64,000 nucleotides of DNA from Azorinus chamasolen (GCA_963576725.1 OY755238.1:29221201-29285200), one strand, 5' to 3'. Counted from the stretch's first letter, positions 30,549-41,279 are shown. A program made the numbers and translations. Notes: generated from the letters alone by a model not told the origin.

Positions 30549-30857
30549 TGGACTATACGGCTCATTATATGATTTTTTAGTGAAAAATACACTTTGATTT
30601 GTGTTGACAGAAAAGAACAAAGCTGCTGAATATAGCATTTCTGTGAACCTGAGTGGACATAAAAGTTCATGTAGCAGAGGCAGTTCAATCAATACAGTTG
30701 TAGAAGAAGCAAATATAGAAAAAGGTTAAAGTGTCTGTTTACACGTGAAAACGAAACAATAACGAATAGAAAAAGAAGAACTTACAAAATCGTGTACAGT
30801 CTAGAATGAGGGGACTTTTACAATAATATCCGTTGATTAATCCTTCAAAAGTTGTAG
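30549..30857. other. Spacer between the duplicated segments
   Basis: No gene or repeat that I recognise. Confidence 0.3.
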
Positions 30858-31090
30858 GACCTACTACTTGGTTTCTAAGCTGTACATGAAAGCGTTTACA
30901 AGACAGTAGATAGTTTAAACACACTTTACTTGGAAATGTATACAACATACAAGATATTGCGTACTGTCACTATCGGATTAGAACAAAAGCAAAAACTTAT
31001 TAAGTTCTTTTGGTTATTTAACTCCCTTTTCTCCACCAATGGAATGATCACACCATTGGATTTGGTGGAGACATGACGAATTTAGTATTG

Positions 31091-31304
31091 AACCCATTCC
31101 CGCATGGACTATCTTTAGGCCTAATCACATTTGATAAATCTACCGAGACGGAGCATTTACATGTAGATTTTTTTGTAGTTTTGAAACCAATGTGATAAAT
31201 AGAACATCTGCTCCAAAGGAGTAAATGTTCTATTTATTACAGTTGTGTCAGAAAGTGACTTTTACACAGGCGTCAAAAGGCGTCAATATGAGGGAATGGG
31301 TTAA
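31091..31304 (-). mobile_element. MITE family B (B6)
   Basis: It starts ACCCATTCCCGCATGGAC and ends TATGAGGGAATGGG + TTAA (31301-31304). The hairpin centre is altered (CTGCTCCAAAGGAGTAAATG), so this copy has lost the TATA of the shared centre. Confidence 0.8.
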
Positions 31305-31389
31305 GATGAATTTTTAGTCCCACTATTCATGGCTCTGAGACCATGTCTGCTTATATATTGGCCACTGTAAAGGGGTTCCACAATATACC

Positions 31390-31570
31390 TTAACCCTTTC
31401 CCTGATGAATATTCATGCAGAAATAATGACGTCATGGATATTAATAAGATTATTTTTATAATGGCATATGAACACTGGGCATTTTGGCTCAGGCAGAAGC
31501 TGTAAAATCAGGTCTATACTACACCATAATCAAACAGAGCAGACCCAGATCAGACGGCTCCTAAAGGTCT
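31390..31570 (-). mobile_element. MITE subfamily A', truncated at the hairpin tip (A'15)
   Basis: TTAA at 31390-31393, CCCTTTCCCTGATGAATATTC split as CCCTTTCCCTG and ATGAATATTC, a perfect TGACGTCA (31427-31434), then the left hairpin arm up to GACGGCTCCTAAAGG. The right arm is missing. Confidence 0.75.
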
Positions 31571-31974
31571 GATACTACAACTGCTGAAATGGCCAATTCC
31601 GTCCTTGTACATTGGCCATTGCAAAAAAAGCAAAAAAAAAGGAAAACAATGAAAAGGAAGAAAAAAGACAGAAAAAACGTTAATGAAAGGTTAAAGGTAT
31701 CTTATGTTACTTTATGCACAACATCAAAGCTGTACATTAAGAATGCTACAATCATCCAACAAGAGACATATCCTTAAGGCCACTGTAATTTGATATGACA
31801 ATATAGCAATGCAAAAGCTTTGATTTACTCCGCAGTTCAATTACATATCACATAAATTAAAGACATAAACGGCTCTAAATAGATTTTTCATGACCTTTTG
31901 AACCCGTTTCTAGGTGTCATCATAATTATCTTGTTTGATTAGATGCTTGTATAATTAATCCACAGCCTGCCACG

Positions 31975-32140
31975 GGCGGATGAGTGAATACCTATGCAAA
32001 CAGTTGGGATCCAGATGAGATGCCGAGTAACTGATACCCTGATTGCATTTTGGTAGACAAATTAATTATAGCTTGAATTTTGAAAATGTAGCAGGTGAAA
32101 AAGTCCATAAAATAATTGGCTCAGCAGGTAAAAGGTTAAC
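31975..32140 (+). mobile_element. Family F MITE, decayed
   Basis: ATGCAAACAGTTGGGATCCAG and ATGAGATGCCGAGTAACTG are the left arm, given in words of 20 or fewer bases after splitting at GGG. The right arm is largely lost. It ends GCAGGTAAAAGGTTAA. Confidence 0.5.
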
Positions 32141-32168
32141 CCTGATTGTGTAAACTTTAATTTCTGCT

Positions 32169-32234
32169 TAACTCTATCCCTTATATAAGCGCGTACATCT
32201 GCAAACAGAGTAGACCCAGATCAGACGTCTTCTA
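32169..32234 (+). mobile_element. MITE family A left half, cut by a microsatellite (A16)
   Basis: TTAACTCTATCCCTTATATAAG, split as TTAACTCTATCCC and TTATATAAG, leads to hairpin arm GCAAACAGAGTAGACCCAG, then ATCAGACGTCTTCTA. At the palindrome tip the sequence switches to (ATT)n. Confidence 0.65.
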
Positions 32235-32265
32235 TATTATTATTATTATTATAATTATTATTATA

Positions 32266-32333
<68 letters not shown>

Positions 32334-32470
32334 CATTATTATTATTATTATTATTATTATCATTATTATTATTATTATTATTATTATCATTATTAGTAGT
32401 AGTTGTATCATTGCCATTATTACTATTTTTATGATCATCATCATTATCATTATTATTATTATAATTTTCA
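32233..32470. repeat. (ATT)n microsatellite
   Basis: About 240 bp of ATT/TTA repeats with a few C interruptions (TATCATTATT). The poly-Ile frame on the minus strand is an artefact. Confidence 0.95.
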
Positions 32471-32496
32471 TTATTAGTAATAAATGTACTAGTAGC

Positions 32497-32644
32497 TAGT
32501 AGAACCCCTCTAATGCGACCACTTAATGAATAAACATGAGTGTCTTTATAAGCAGGTGATTACTTAATCAGCATTAAGTTACCACCTGCATCTAACATCC
32601 AGAATTATTAATCGTTTAGGTGGTCGCATTAGCGGGGTTTTACA
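32497..32644. mobile_element. Family D MITE with most of the palindrome deleted (D10)
   Basis: Both ends are present (TAGTAGAACCCCTCTAATGC and TCGCATTAGCGGGGTTTTAC). The core is reduced to GCAGGTGATTACTTAATC + AGCATTAAGTTACCACCTGC, a short hairpin made from the outer arms only. Confidence 0.8.
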
Positions 32645-33035
32645 GTAGTAGCAAAAGTATCAGTAGTAGTAGTAGTAACAATCAGGAAACAGTAGCAATA
32701 ACAGTAATAGTAAGTTTCATCCCTCCGAGAATTACAATCATTCATCCAAATGCAACACGAACAAAGCTATATGCACACTGTACATGCTATATATTCAGAA
32801 GAAATTACCAATTTGATTAATATTATAGTAAATCAACCAAATTCCAGATTAAGTTGTAACGTAGGCGATTTTAACGTTAATTAGTGATATTTTATTACTA
32901 ATTAGCAATTATATTTGTTTTATTATGCTACACCAGCGTTATACCTAATTACTAAATACTGCTACTACTGTCCGAGAGATATTTGTCCATGGTTCCCATG
33001 ACAACTGATGTACATATTAAAACATGTGTGTCTAC

Positions 33036-33215
33036 AGTAAAGCGCCTATAATCCGAAGTTTAAATAGAAAGAGAAAAAGAATTAAGAAAATTTTCAGCAC
33101 GTGTCTGCTTAAAACTGGGTGAAACTTATGCAGAAATATCCCAGGGCATTTATCTATAGCCTGTCTTAAAGTCAGATTATGTTAGTTGTGTAGTGTTCCG
33201 ATCAGCGATACTTTA
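33036..33215 (+). mobile_element. Family E-like MITE, decayed
   Basis: It starts CAGTAAAGCGCCTATAATCC. The left core arm GTCTGCTTAAAACTGGGTG and AACTTATGCAGAAA remain; the right arm is lost. Confidence 0.5.
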
Positions 33216-33288
33216 TTATAATGCTCTTTAAAGGACAGCATTCAGAGTAGCTCTAATGATTTTCGCCCTGCTACCGGTCTTCACTAAC

Positions 33289-33322
33289 CCCCCCCCCCCC
33301 CCCCCCGGGGGGGGGGGGGGGT
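33289..33322. repeat. Poly-C run fused to poly-G run
   Basis: A pure run of C is directly joined to a pure run of G, each about 17 bases, forming a perfect mononucleotide palindrome. It abuts the left end of a family F element (TATTTCGCTGCCAGTGTCG). Such a run is prone to sequencing and assembly error. Confidence 0.85.
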
Positions 33323-33475
33323 ATTTCGCTGCCAGTGTCGTATCTGTGATGTCCAATGCATCTGTGTGTAACTGTGGTTAAAGGTTTAAAAGAAAAATTG
33401 CGGAAGAAAAGAAAAGCGAAAATAGTAGCAGGCGACAAGTTAGCAGACGAAAGAATGTAGCAGCGAACGAGGTAA
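33323..33475 (+). mobile_element. Family F MITE lacking its hairpin (F7)
   Basis: The left end TTTCGCTGCCAGTGTCG and right body (AGCAGGCGACAAGTTAGCAG, GTAGCAGCGAACGAGG) are present. The hairpin is missing: GATGTCCAATGCATCTG leads straight to the body. Confidence 0.6.
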
Positions 33476-33672
33476 CTCTTTACTCCATAAACACGATTTT
33501 GCAAACAGAGTAGACCAACATTAAATGGCTCCTATAAGAGCCGCCTGATCAAGGTCCTCTCTGCTTGCTTGCTTATGAAAAATATAGATATAATTTTACA
33601 GTTTCTATTTTGGCCAAAATACATGTATCTACATGTTAGTATAACAATTAATATAATCAATCTTCGCGATAT
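33476..33672 (+). mobile_element. MITE subfamily A' (A'17)
   Basis: Starts CTCTTTACTCCATAAACACG. The hairpin TTTGCAAACAGAGTAGACC .. turns at GGCTCCTATAAGAGCC. The body AATTTTACAGTTTCTATTTTGG is given as AATTTTACAG and TTTCTATTTTGG. The right end is lost where an E-type element starts. Confidence 0.7.
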
Positions 33673-33673
33673 A

Positions 33674-33855
33674 CAGTTGACCATTAAGGCAAATAACCTT
33701 ATTGAACACAAATGGAAGCTTAATGCAGCATGGATGTAATGCGGAAAGCTCATCTGTGAACTTTCTGCATGGCTTTCAACCTGCATTAAGCAACCAAATG
33801 CATAGAAAACTATCAAAGTTTCATTATTACGAACTATTAGATATTTAAACTTTTG
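33674..33855 (+). mobile_element. Family E-like MITE (CAGTTGACCATTAAGG)
   Basis: The core AAGCTTAATGCAGCATGG .. CAACCTGCATTAAGCAACC turns at AAAGCTCATCTGTGAACTTT. Right end unclear. Followed at 33,880-33,950 by an F hairpin remnant. Confidence 0.55.
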
Positions 33856-34005
33856 TCTAATGCGTGCTGGTCCAAGATTTGCTTTGCAATCGATTTGGAT
33901 CCAGATGACAGGTCGAAAAACTCGGCATCTCATCAGGATAGAAACTATTTATTTATAGCTTGAATTATGAAAATAAAGTGGGCGCATTGACCTCAAGGCA
34001 AACAC

Positions 34006-34235
34006 TTAACACATCCCCTCCTAGTGACGCATTTTGGCTCCTTTGTAAAATGCACATTTTGAAACTATTGTGATAAATAGAGCATTTGCTCCATAGGAGC
34101 AAATGCTCTATATATCACAAATGGTTTCAAAACTACAAAATTTTAAAATTCTCCTTTTCTACAGCTAATGATCCTTTGCGGTAGATTAATTCAAAGCGAT
34201 TGGGTCTAACATTAGTCTAAGGGAGATTGGGTTAA
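34006..34235 (+). mobile_element. MITE family B (B7)
   Basis: TTAA at both ends. It starts CACATCCCCTCCTAGTGACG and ends AAGGGAGATTGGG. Hairpin centre TTGCTCCATAGGAGCAA has lost one T. Confidence 0.8.
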
Positions 34236-34739
34236 TGAATAAACGCGGATGTATCTCGATAGAATTAATACAGTATATAACACATTTACAAACTGGGTGA
34301 ACCAAGATCAAATGGACCCCTTCGGCATAATATCGCATAATATCGCATGTATATGAATCAACAGGCTATATTATTGCCTCTGTCAAATATTGCACATGTC
34401 GACTAGGGTTATTAGCTCTCTTTTAATTTCGAATGTTACTTCTCGCGAGAAGTGAAAAGGTTTAACAGTACTTAATATCGCATGTATGTATGTCTCGGAA
34501 GGACATCAACAGTGTCAAAAGGGTGATATTTCATTTGTCGCGATCGGAACACCGTAACAAATATTTAAATGTTTGTAGTCCTGACTGCTCAATGAACAAC
34601 ACTCTGACATAATGTTGTTGTTTTCGGGATATAGATTTATGTGTTTCAATGGTTCGCTACTGGCCCGGTACTGCCTCGATGTCTCGAACATTAATTCTAC
34701 ATGCAAATTACTTCGAGATAACGGGAGTTTTAGCCAGTC
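34236..34739. other. Spacer with a possible A remnant
   Basis: CATTTACAAACTGGGTGAACC at 34,282-34,302 (split as CATTTACAAAC and TGGGTGAACC) may be a hairpin left arm. No gene is recognised. Confidence 0.3.
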
Positions 34740-34965
34740 TATCTCAAATTTGGAAAAATTCTCGATGTGACAATTAATACAGGTCGAAAGTAATGCTGAA
34801 ACTGAAAGGGCGTGTTGGAGCTTTCAGCATTACTTTAAAACTGAAACTGTCGCATGTCTATGCATATGCCCACTGGTGAATTGTTTGAGCAATTATGCCT
34901 TACAAGATTTGGAAGGAACCAAGTCGGTTTATCCGAGTTCGTTATGTCAGAGTTTTACTGAATAT
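34740..34965 (+). mobile_element. Family E-like MITE with TCGGTTTATCCGAG end
   Basis: The core GACAATTAATACAGGTCG .. ACTGAAACTGTCGCATG contains CTGAAAGGGCGTGTTGGAGC at its centre. The right end is GTCGGTTTATCCGAGTTCG then AGAGTTTTACTG. It is related to the 6.3-6.6 kb element. Confidence 0.6.
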
Positions 34966-35689
34966 ACATTTCAGTCGCACAATTACGAGCTGAATGTTGT
35001 TATCGCATAAGCGACGTATAAAGCGGCAGTGCTTTCGTGGAGTGCGGTCAAGATCTTGTTTCAATAGGTTACGATTTAACTGCAGCAATGAATTCACTTC
35101 CAGTCGTACGCTGGCATCCCACCTTTGCCCACGCAGGTTTTGGAATGGTACAATTTGTATCAAACATAAATGAAATTATAAATCTTATTCCTTCTTATCT
35201 ACTTCTTAAATACATTGCGACATTTCTAAACAAATACATGTAAATGTATGTATAATAATTTTGTATGAGTTATAATAATTAATGCGTCGCCAGTTATTAA
35301 TTATTGATTGTTTGTTTGTGTTGATTGCTTTTCTGCTCACTATGGTTATCTATTGAAACCATATAATGAAATTATTTTCTTAGAAATAGAATTTAAGTGA
35401 GCAAAGCTGACGATGATTTAGTTACTGGATTTCATATGTATCTAAACTGGCAAATTGTGTAAATCTTGTCATCCATAAAAACAAACCGATATGCATATTA
35501 AGCAAACTTATGGACCTTTACAATGAGACATGTTTAGTTTCCTGTTTACATGTAACCCTTGGAATACGGGAAACGAGTACACTGTTATTTGTTAGTAACA
35601 AATTAAACATTTTGCATAAACATCTAGTATAATATCTATATAACTATCTGCACGACTTCCAATGTACATCAACTCTTTCGCTGCCAATG
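34966..35689. other. AT-rich spacer
   Basis: Overlapping short frames at 34,942-35,243 on both strands carry no recognisable domain. No repeat is recognised. Confidence 0.3.
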
Positions 35690-35945
35690 TCGCATCTGTA
35701 TTCCCTTTTGTATAAACAAATTGTATCACATTTACACAACTATCTGCAATACTTTCATAGTGCATTAAGCAGCCGATTACCTAAAATGATCTCGAATATC
35801 TATTAAAAAATGGAATAATCGAGGTTTTACAAGCAGAATGAAGCGTTTTCGTTTGACTAATTTGGAAACTATTGATCGAATGTTTAACAAGTTTGATTCT
35901 GATTTGACTTCTCATCTGGATCCAAGCAATTTACATGTGCGAATT
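35690..35945 (+). mobile_element. Mixed F and E MITE fragments
   Basis: CTTTCGCTGCCAATGTCGC is an F left end. GCATTAAGCAGCCGATTACC and AATAATCGAGGTTTTAC are an E right half. The F-type hairpin remnant ATCTGGATCCAAGC follows at 35,905-35,930. Confidence 0.45.
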
Positions 35946-36027
35946 ATTTTGCGAATGTTGGGATAAATGTATTATACAATTCAGAGCTACAGATAACGGT
36001 GCGTACCAAAATACTAAAATCTTCAGT

Positions 36028-36144
36028 TCTCCACCAAACCCTATACTGTGACCACTCTTTAGAATCGTCTCTTTGAGACGATTCTAAAGAGTGGTCTTTA
36101 AGATGATTCTAAAGAGTGGTCACAGTATAGGGTCTGGTGGAGAA
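36028..36144. repeat. 117-bp palindrome N
   Basis: TTCTCCACCAAACCCTATAC is mirrored by GTATAGGGTCTGGTGGAGAA. Inside, GACCACTCTTTAGAATCGTC pairs with GACGATTCTAAAGAGTGGTC, and the right arm is present twice (a second copy TTAAGATGATTCTAAAGAGT), so the arms are unequal. A weakly similar CCACCAGACCCTATTTTATTACCACTCG-like stretch stands at 20,350. Confidence 0.75.
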
Positions 36145-36904
36145 ATAAAAGAGTTATTGTTGAAAATGTTTAAATGTACGCATCTGACCTGGACCTCTGG
36201 ACCGTCACTACATATATGTGAGACATCTCACCCTATGGTGGTTCATTCAATTGTTTCGCGCGTTCAGATATCTATACGACATTGTTAACCCAAACCACTG
36301 GTGTCGATACTATCAAACCAAACTATTTGTTTGTGTATAACTGAACCTCGAACACTATTAGAATGCAAAACATAATCACAGGAACACAACTTGTTTGTAA
36401 ACAAAACAATACCAATATTGCAGGATGAAGAGGTTGTCATTTGCTGACACACTATCAATCCTTCATGCGAAAGCTTCCTTCTTTCGAACTTCGAGACTTG
36501 TATTAACGCGGTTAATATGGGGTAGCAAAATATGTATTGACGTTTTGGGTTTTTTCACGACACAATGGTACACTCTGATAAATCCCAAATGTCATTGCGT
36601 CTTTTTAATGTTTAACAGAAAAACACATATTCCGTTGAGCAATTGCACATTGCAGGGGAGATACACATAACAAGAACTGACAGATGGAAATTGGCTCTGT
36701 TCTAGTCAACAAAATGCAATTTCTTGATTCTATGAATATATCAGAAAACAAATCATAACTTGCGCGTGTTGTATCCAGGAAGAAATAAGACAATAACCTG
36801 GAATTACATTAATATAATCAAACAACTGTCAACTGAATTCATACATCATAAATAAGACATAGTAATGAAAATATCATACACGTTGTTTACTGTTTACGCA
36901 ACAT
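36145..36904. other. Spacer
   Basis: Frames at 36,425-36,793 on both strands show no domain. No repeat is recognised. Confidence 0.3.
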
Positions 36905-36909
36905 GTTTA

Positions 36910-37136
36910 ACTTAGTTGTGCCCACAATCCCATATATAGGAAATACGCAAACAGTGTCGACTCTGACCAGATACGGCATGATGCGGCATCTGATCACAGT
37001 CTTCACTAGTTGCTGATAGGAACGTAAATATAAAACAAAACTAAAATGAACATTTAGAATTGGCATCCCTTACATCAAACATGGACATATCCAATATATA
37101 AGCAAGGCAAAATCGACTGGGCGCAAAAGGTTAATA
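36910..37136 (+). mobile_element. MITE-like element O related to family A
   Basis: Hairpin ACGCAAACAGTGTCGACTC .. CACAGTCTTCACTAGTTGC turns at ATACGGCATGATGCGGCAT. The right end is GGGCGCAAAAGG + TTAA. The outer module is A-like; the ends and centre are not. Confidence 0.6.
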
Positions 37137-37251
37137 TTGGCATTAACCCATAATTCACTATTCGCACATACGAACGGATTGGACCCGGACGTGACGTCAC
37201 ATCAGAGTCCGAGCCTTCTGACATGCGATCAATAGCTTCAAACTGATACAA

Positions 37252-37455
37252 CAGTAAAACCTCTCTATAACGGCCACTGAAATGTGTTAATTAGTTGATA
37301 TTAAGGGCAGATTGCTGCTTAAAGCAATGTGAAAGTAAAACAGAACGCTCCTGTAGGAGCATTCTGTTTTACTCTCACCTTGCTTTAAGCAGCCACCTGC
37401 CTTTAACACAAAATACTTGATGTAATTTAGTGGTCGTTATAGAGAGGTTTTACTG
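37252..37455 (+). mobile_element. MITE family C, full length (C5)
   Basis: It starts CAGTAAAACCTCTCTATAAC and ends TATAGAGAGGTTTTACTG. The core turns at ACGCTCCTGTAGGAGCAT. It is the best-preserved C element here. Confidence 0.9.
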
Positions 37456-37633
37456 AATATCCAAATTGTAACAGGTACTTTCTTCTCGCATCGGTTTAAA
37501 GGTTTATCTACGGACGTTACTGCAACAAGGCATTTCTCAACAAGAGGATGGGGATGTTATCTACAAACTTAGGACAATTCGGGGTCATATCCATTTTCAT
37601 GATTTGTTTATTAAACGCATTAAACATTTAAGA

Positions 37634-38335
37634 AGAAAGGTTATGATCCCATTATATTGCAACGCACTGCATGTTTGGTTATCGACCATTTTACAGTCGG
37701 TAGCTACGCTTCCCTCTTTGCTTGCGCGATGACGGACCGAGGGTAGTACTCTATGATGGTATACTCTTAAACTCAGATACGGGATGCGCTTACCAGACTC
37801 ATGTATTACTTTTTCCCTGTCGTGCCCTTAACGGCTTACCTGCATGTCCTCTTGCTTCAACAAAGTCATTGAGTACATATTTGACGGATTGTCACAGTTA
37901 TTATGCTACATGTATGTTTTACATGTTGTCCTGTGTTCACCGTCGTCTATGTTGTGGGTAGGTCCGGCGGGGATACCTTTATTACTATTTGTAAAGCTAT
38001 GGTGACTTTGAGAGACGTATGATGTTAGGACGTCCGTAAACCAGTTTAAACCTCTAGTGGTGTTTTTGCTACTGACCGTGCCAAGGCGTTACTCTATCTG
38101 TCACCCTTCCTTTTGTTTGCCTTGCGTCTTTGTGCTTGTGATTTTGTTCATGTGTGTAGTGTTTGTCTCTGGTTCTTGTGTGTCTGTTGGTGTTTTCTGT
38201 GTTCATCTCGTGTGTGAGTGTGCGTTTGTGTGTGTGGGGTTGTGTGTGTCATGCTGTCTATCGGTGTTTTGGTGGTGGTTGCGTCTTGTATGTGGCTTTG
38301 CCTGCTTGACTTTACTATTTTTCCATTTATGAATA
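37634..38335 (+). repeat. Dispersed repeat P, copy 2
   Basis: It is the inverse of the 8.96-9.68 kb sequence: GGTTATGATCCCATTATATTG first, then TGGGTAGGTCCGGCGGGG, then the GTGTGT-rich tract at 38,150-38,265 and TTGCCTGCTTGACTTTAC. It lacks the flanking CAGGYGCGGAT ends and the tandem duplication of copy 1. The 91-codon frame is low complexity. Confidence 0.7.
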
Positions 38336-38397
38336 TAAAATATTTTTTATACATGTAATATGTCTATAATTTGAACTTTGAATACACGTTATTTGAA

Positions 38398-38505
38398 ATA
38401 GTTACTGCTTAATGCAGAGTGGAAGTCGTGCAGAAAGCTCCTAGATGAACCGTCAGCACGACCTTGACCCTGCAGAAAGCTGTCACCTGTCTTAAAAACC
38501 CGGTA
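38398..38505 (+). mobile_element. Family D/E core fragment
   Basis: TTACTGCTTAATGCAGAGTGG .. CCTGCAGAAAGCTGTCACCTG flank AAGCTCCTAGATGAACCGTC, quoted in words. No ends. Confidence 0.5.
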
Positions 38506-38774
38506 CTTATATGTGACTGTTTCAATAAACAACGGCTTATGTGTTATAATCTGGCAGGTAATATCCTGGTTGTATTTCCTATTGATTTATGAAACGATGA
38601 GTGATTCGACCAGACACTCGGATGGCACGAATGAAGAAAATAGACAGTATACATTTACACCTAGTTAATACCAATGTTTAGTAAAATAAACGACTGGAGA
38701 ACATGATTTGGCAGGGGGCTGCTTTGTGAGGAACTTTCTGCATAACTTTTCCTTGCAATGTTAAGACTGCCCAC

Positions 38775-38960
38775 TGCCTTAATCCTTTCCCTGTTTGAAT
38801 ATTTATTTAAGAAATGATTAGGTCATAAATAATTATTGGCTGAATATTTTATAACAGCTTAATCTAACTACACAGGATTGTGTGTTATTGGTGGAAACTA
38901 AAGAGTTAGATCTAATATAATTTTTAGTGGAAATGCGGGAAAAGCGGGAAAAACAGTAGT
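38775..38960 (-). mobile_element. MITE subfamily A' fragment without hairpin
   Basis: CTTAATCCTTTCCCTGTTTG and AATATTTATTTAAGAAATG match the A' right end inverted; TTATTGGTGGAAACTAAAG is the inner body. It ends before the hairpin. A short core fragment (GAACTTTCTGCATAAC) lies just left, at 38,700-38,770. Confidence 0.5.
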
Positions 38961-39009
38961 ACTACTTGTTTCATAGTTCGAGTAATCGATACTTTACAAG
39001 TAGTTTGTA

Positions 39010-39330
39010 CAGTTGAACTTAGATACTTCGAAATCGGATGATTCGAACTTAGGTTACCTCGAAGTAAATTTTCGGCCCTTCCAAAATGTACAGTACAGAA
39101 TTGTTCTAAAAGTTATCACTACGCATGTTTACAAAACACACATGACAGCTCAATGCAAAGCGATAAAAATGCTGAGCGCTCCAATAAGGAGCTGCCATTA
39201 TCACTATAGACCTGCATTAAGCTGAGAATTACTGAACTGGTCTAGATTAGAAATTAGTTGACTCAATATTAGGTTATCTCGAAGTACTTTGCATGGTCCT
39301 TTAATGTTTGGAGATATCGAAGTTCAACTG
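39010..39330. mobile_element. Family E-like MITE with TA duplication (E7)
   Basis: TA flanks both ends (39008-39009, 39331-39332). It starts CAGTTGAACTTAGATACTTC and ends GATATCGAAGTTCAACTG. Subterminal GGTTACCTCGAAGTA and GGTTATCTCGAAGTA are direct repeats. The core turns at AGCGCTCCAATAAGGAGCT. Confidence 0.75.
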
Positions 39331-39340
39331 TAGTTTTACC

Positions 39341-39581
39341 CTTTCTGGGCAAAATTTCTAAGTGTAGTCTGCAATAAAATATTTGTTAAACCATTCGGTT
39401 CTGTAAGGAACTGACATAAATAGATGCAAATTTCAAAAGAATAAAGCACAGATATAGAAATAGAGACTGAGACAAAAAGTGAAGTCCCTGATCAGACGCC
39501 GCCTTGAAAAGGCGGCGTCTGATGTAGGACTGCACTATTTGTCCTTGTGCATTTGTGCGACATCGGCGGTGAAAGGGTTAA
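39341..39581 (-). mobile_element. MITE family G (G4)
   Basis: The right end CATCGGCGGTGAAAGGG is followed by TTAA (39578-39581). The hairpin turns at GCCGCCTTGAAAAGGCGGC. Left end CCCTTTCTGGGCAAAATTTC. Confidence 0.8.
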
Positions 39582-40117
39582 ATAATGATCGTCAAGAGCT
39601 GGTGAAACATTACTCAATTTCGATTACTGCTCGAGAATGTCCCCTGCCGTTTGCGATTAATTTCGTTCCAGCCTCATGCAACCGTTCTCAGAGGCATTAG
39701 CTACTATCCGTTGCATTGCTTGACGTGTTGATAATTGCTTCTGTTACTCTTGATTAAGTACACGTTCATTGGAAGCTTTCACGACCATTCAGAACAATAC
39801 AGCACTATTAATTTCTGAAACATTAAATTTGCTGTACTTTTAGGAGATGATGGACCACTTGTTTCGTTAGCAGAAAAGTACTGTAAGGAGACAACAACCG
39901 AAGATTCCATGCAAATTACTATTGCACTTAAGAGTCAGTCATGTTCATTCAAAGTCATCACTATAGTAACCAATTCTCTCACATAACCGCTTTATCACGC
40001 TTTGCAGAAATAGTAGACACATATCTGATTGCTTCTATATAATATCAAGGTCAATCACGTTTGCCTATGTAGTTATAACAAATCTGACTACAGTTTCTAC
40101 CAATATCAACACATCCT
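39582..40117. other. Spacer
   Basis: No gene or repeat that I recognise. Confidence 0.3.
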
Positions 40118-40308
40118 TCATAAATGCCACTAAATTACAGCAAGTATTCTGCAATAAAGGCAGATGGGTGTTTCAAGCAAGGGGAAAGTAAAACAGAACG
40201 CTCCTATAGGAGCGTTCTGTTTTACTTTTACCTTGCTTTAAGCAGCCACCTACCCTAAATACCAACTAATTAACAAAATTTAGTGGCAGTTATAGAGAGA
40301 TTTTACTA
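40118..40308 (-). mobile_element. MITE family C (C6)
   Basis: The core turns at ACGCTCCTATAGGAGCGT. The right end CAGTTATAGAGAGATTTTAC is intact; the left end is reduced to TAAATGCCACTAAATTAC. Confidence 0.8.
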
Positions 40309-40450
40309 TATATACATATGCCATAATAAATATTCAGCTAATAATGATTCAGGTTACATGACTAATCAGCAATGAAAGGTTTAACTATTCCCTCCATAGA
40401 TACGTCTCTCTACTCCTTTGCAAATCGAGTAGTCCCAGGTCCTATGGCTC

Positions 40451-41221
40451 TGTTAGATCACATTCGTAACGGATCACATTTGTAACAGATATGTTAAGAA
40501 TGTGATCACGTTTGTTGTAATAGGTAAAATGTGTTACAAATGTGAGTGTCCGACATGGGGATTGAAATTAAAATCACATTTGTAACAGGTTGAGTTCCTA
40601 GCTGCCAATGGTAAACTGGTTAATAGTAGTAGAATTATCATTGTATATTTGCATAATTATATTTCCTTGAGGAAAATGTCTCAACTTTACACAACCTTAG
40701 TAGTACATTTTAAAGATATAATGCTTGTAACATGTTTTAGTAAACCTTTGATTCTTCATAGAACTTGTCATATACACAAACCTATGCGATACTGCTAATG
40801 CGTGTGTGATTAAATTACAAGCACTTCTTAGTTCTTTTATTTTCTTTTAATATAGGTATACACTATTATCAGCTAACACTCTAATGATATATAATACTTT
40901 TAGGAAAGAAAACCGTAATCCTTTCTTTCGTTAATTCGTTATTAATATTTGAACAATGTGTCATTTTTGCGATGATTAATGATGATGATGATGATGTTGA
41001 TTGGATGATTATGGTTTCATTCTGATACTAATAATAAGCTGACTGGAAATAAAACACCATTTAATTGTTTACAACTTGTGAAAACATTATTTCCTTTTCT
41101 GTATGAAATTCGACATGTTACAATTGTGATTGTTTGTCACATCAAAAATCTGCATCGATTGCATTCGTCACAAAATGTGACAATTGTTACGAATGTGATC
41201 CGTTACGCATGTGGACTAACA
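40451..41221. mobile_element. 771-bp inverted-repeat element Q with 6-bp duplication
   Basis: The left end TGTTAGATCACATTCGTAAC and right end (inverse) TGTTAGTCCACATGCGTAAC pair, with 36 bp of similarity and 4 mismatches. ACATTYGTAAC words recur several times inside each end. The flanks TGGCTC (40445-40450) and CGGCTC (41222-41227) look like a 6-bp duplication with one C-to-T change. No protein. Superfamily unknown. Confidence 0.75.
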
Positions 41222-41279
41222 CGGCTCGTATAGGAGCCGTCTGACCAGGGTCTGCTCTGTGATTGTGCTATTATGTACA

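Larger units (their letters stand above)
30858..32160 (+). repeat. Direct duplication D-dup, copy 2 (enlarged by MITEs)
   Basis: It follows the order of copy 1: CTACTTGGTTTCTAAGCTG, CTTTTCTCCACCAATGG, AGAGACATATCCTTAAGGCC and CATGACCTTTTGAACCCG. The extra length comes from the B6, A'15 and F insertions, so the duplication may be older than those. Confidence 0.65.
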
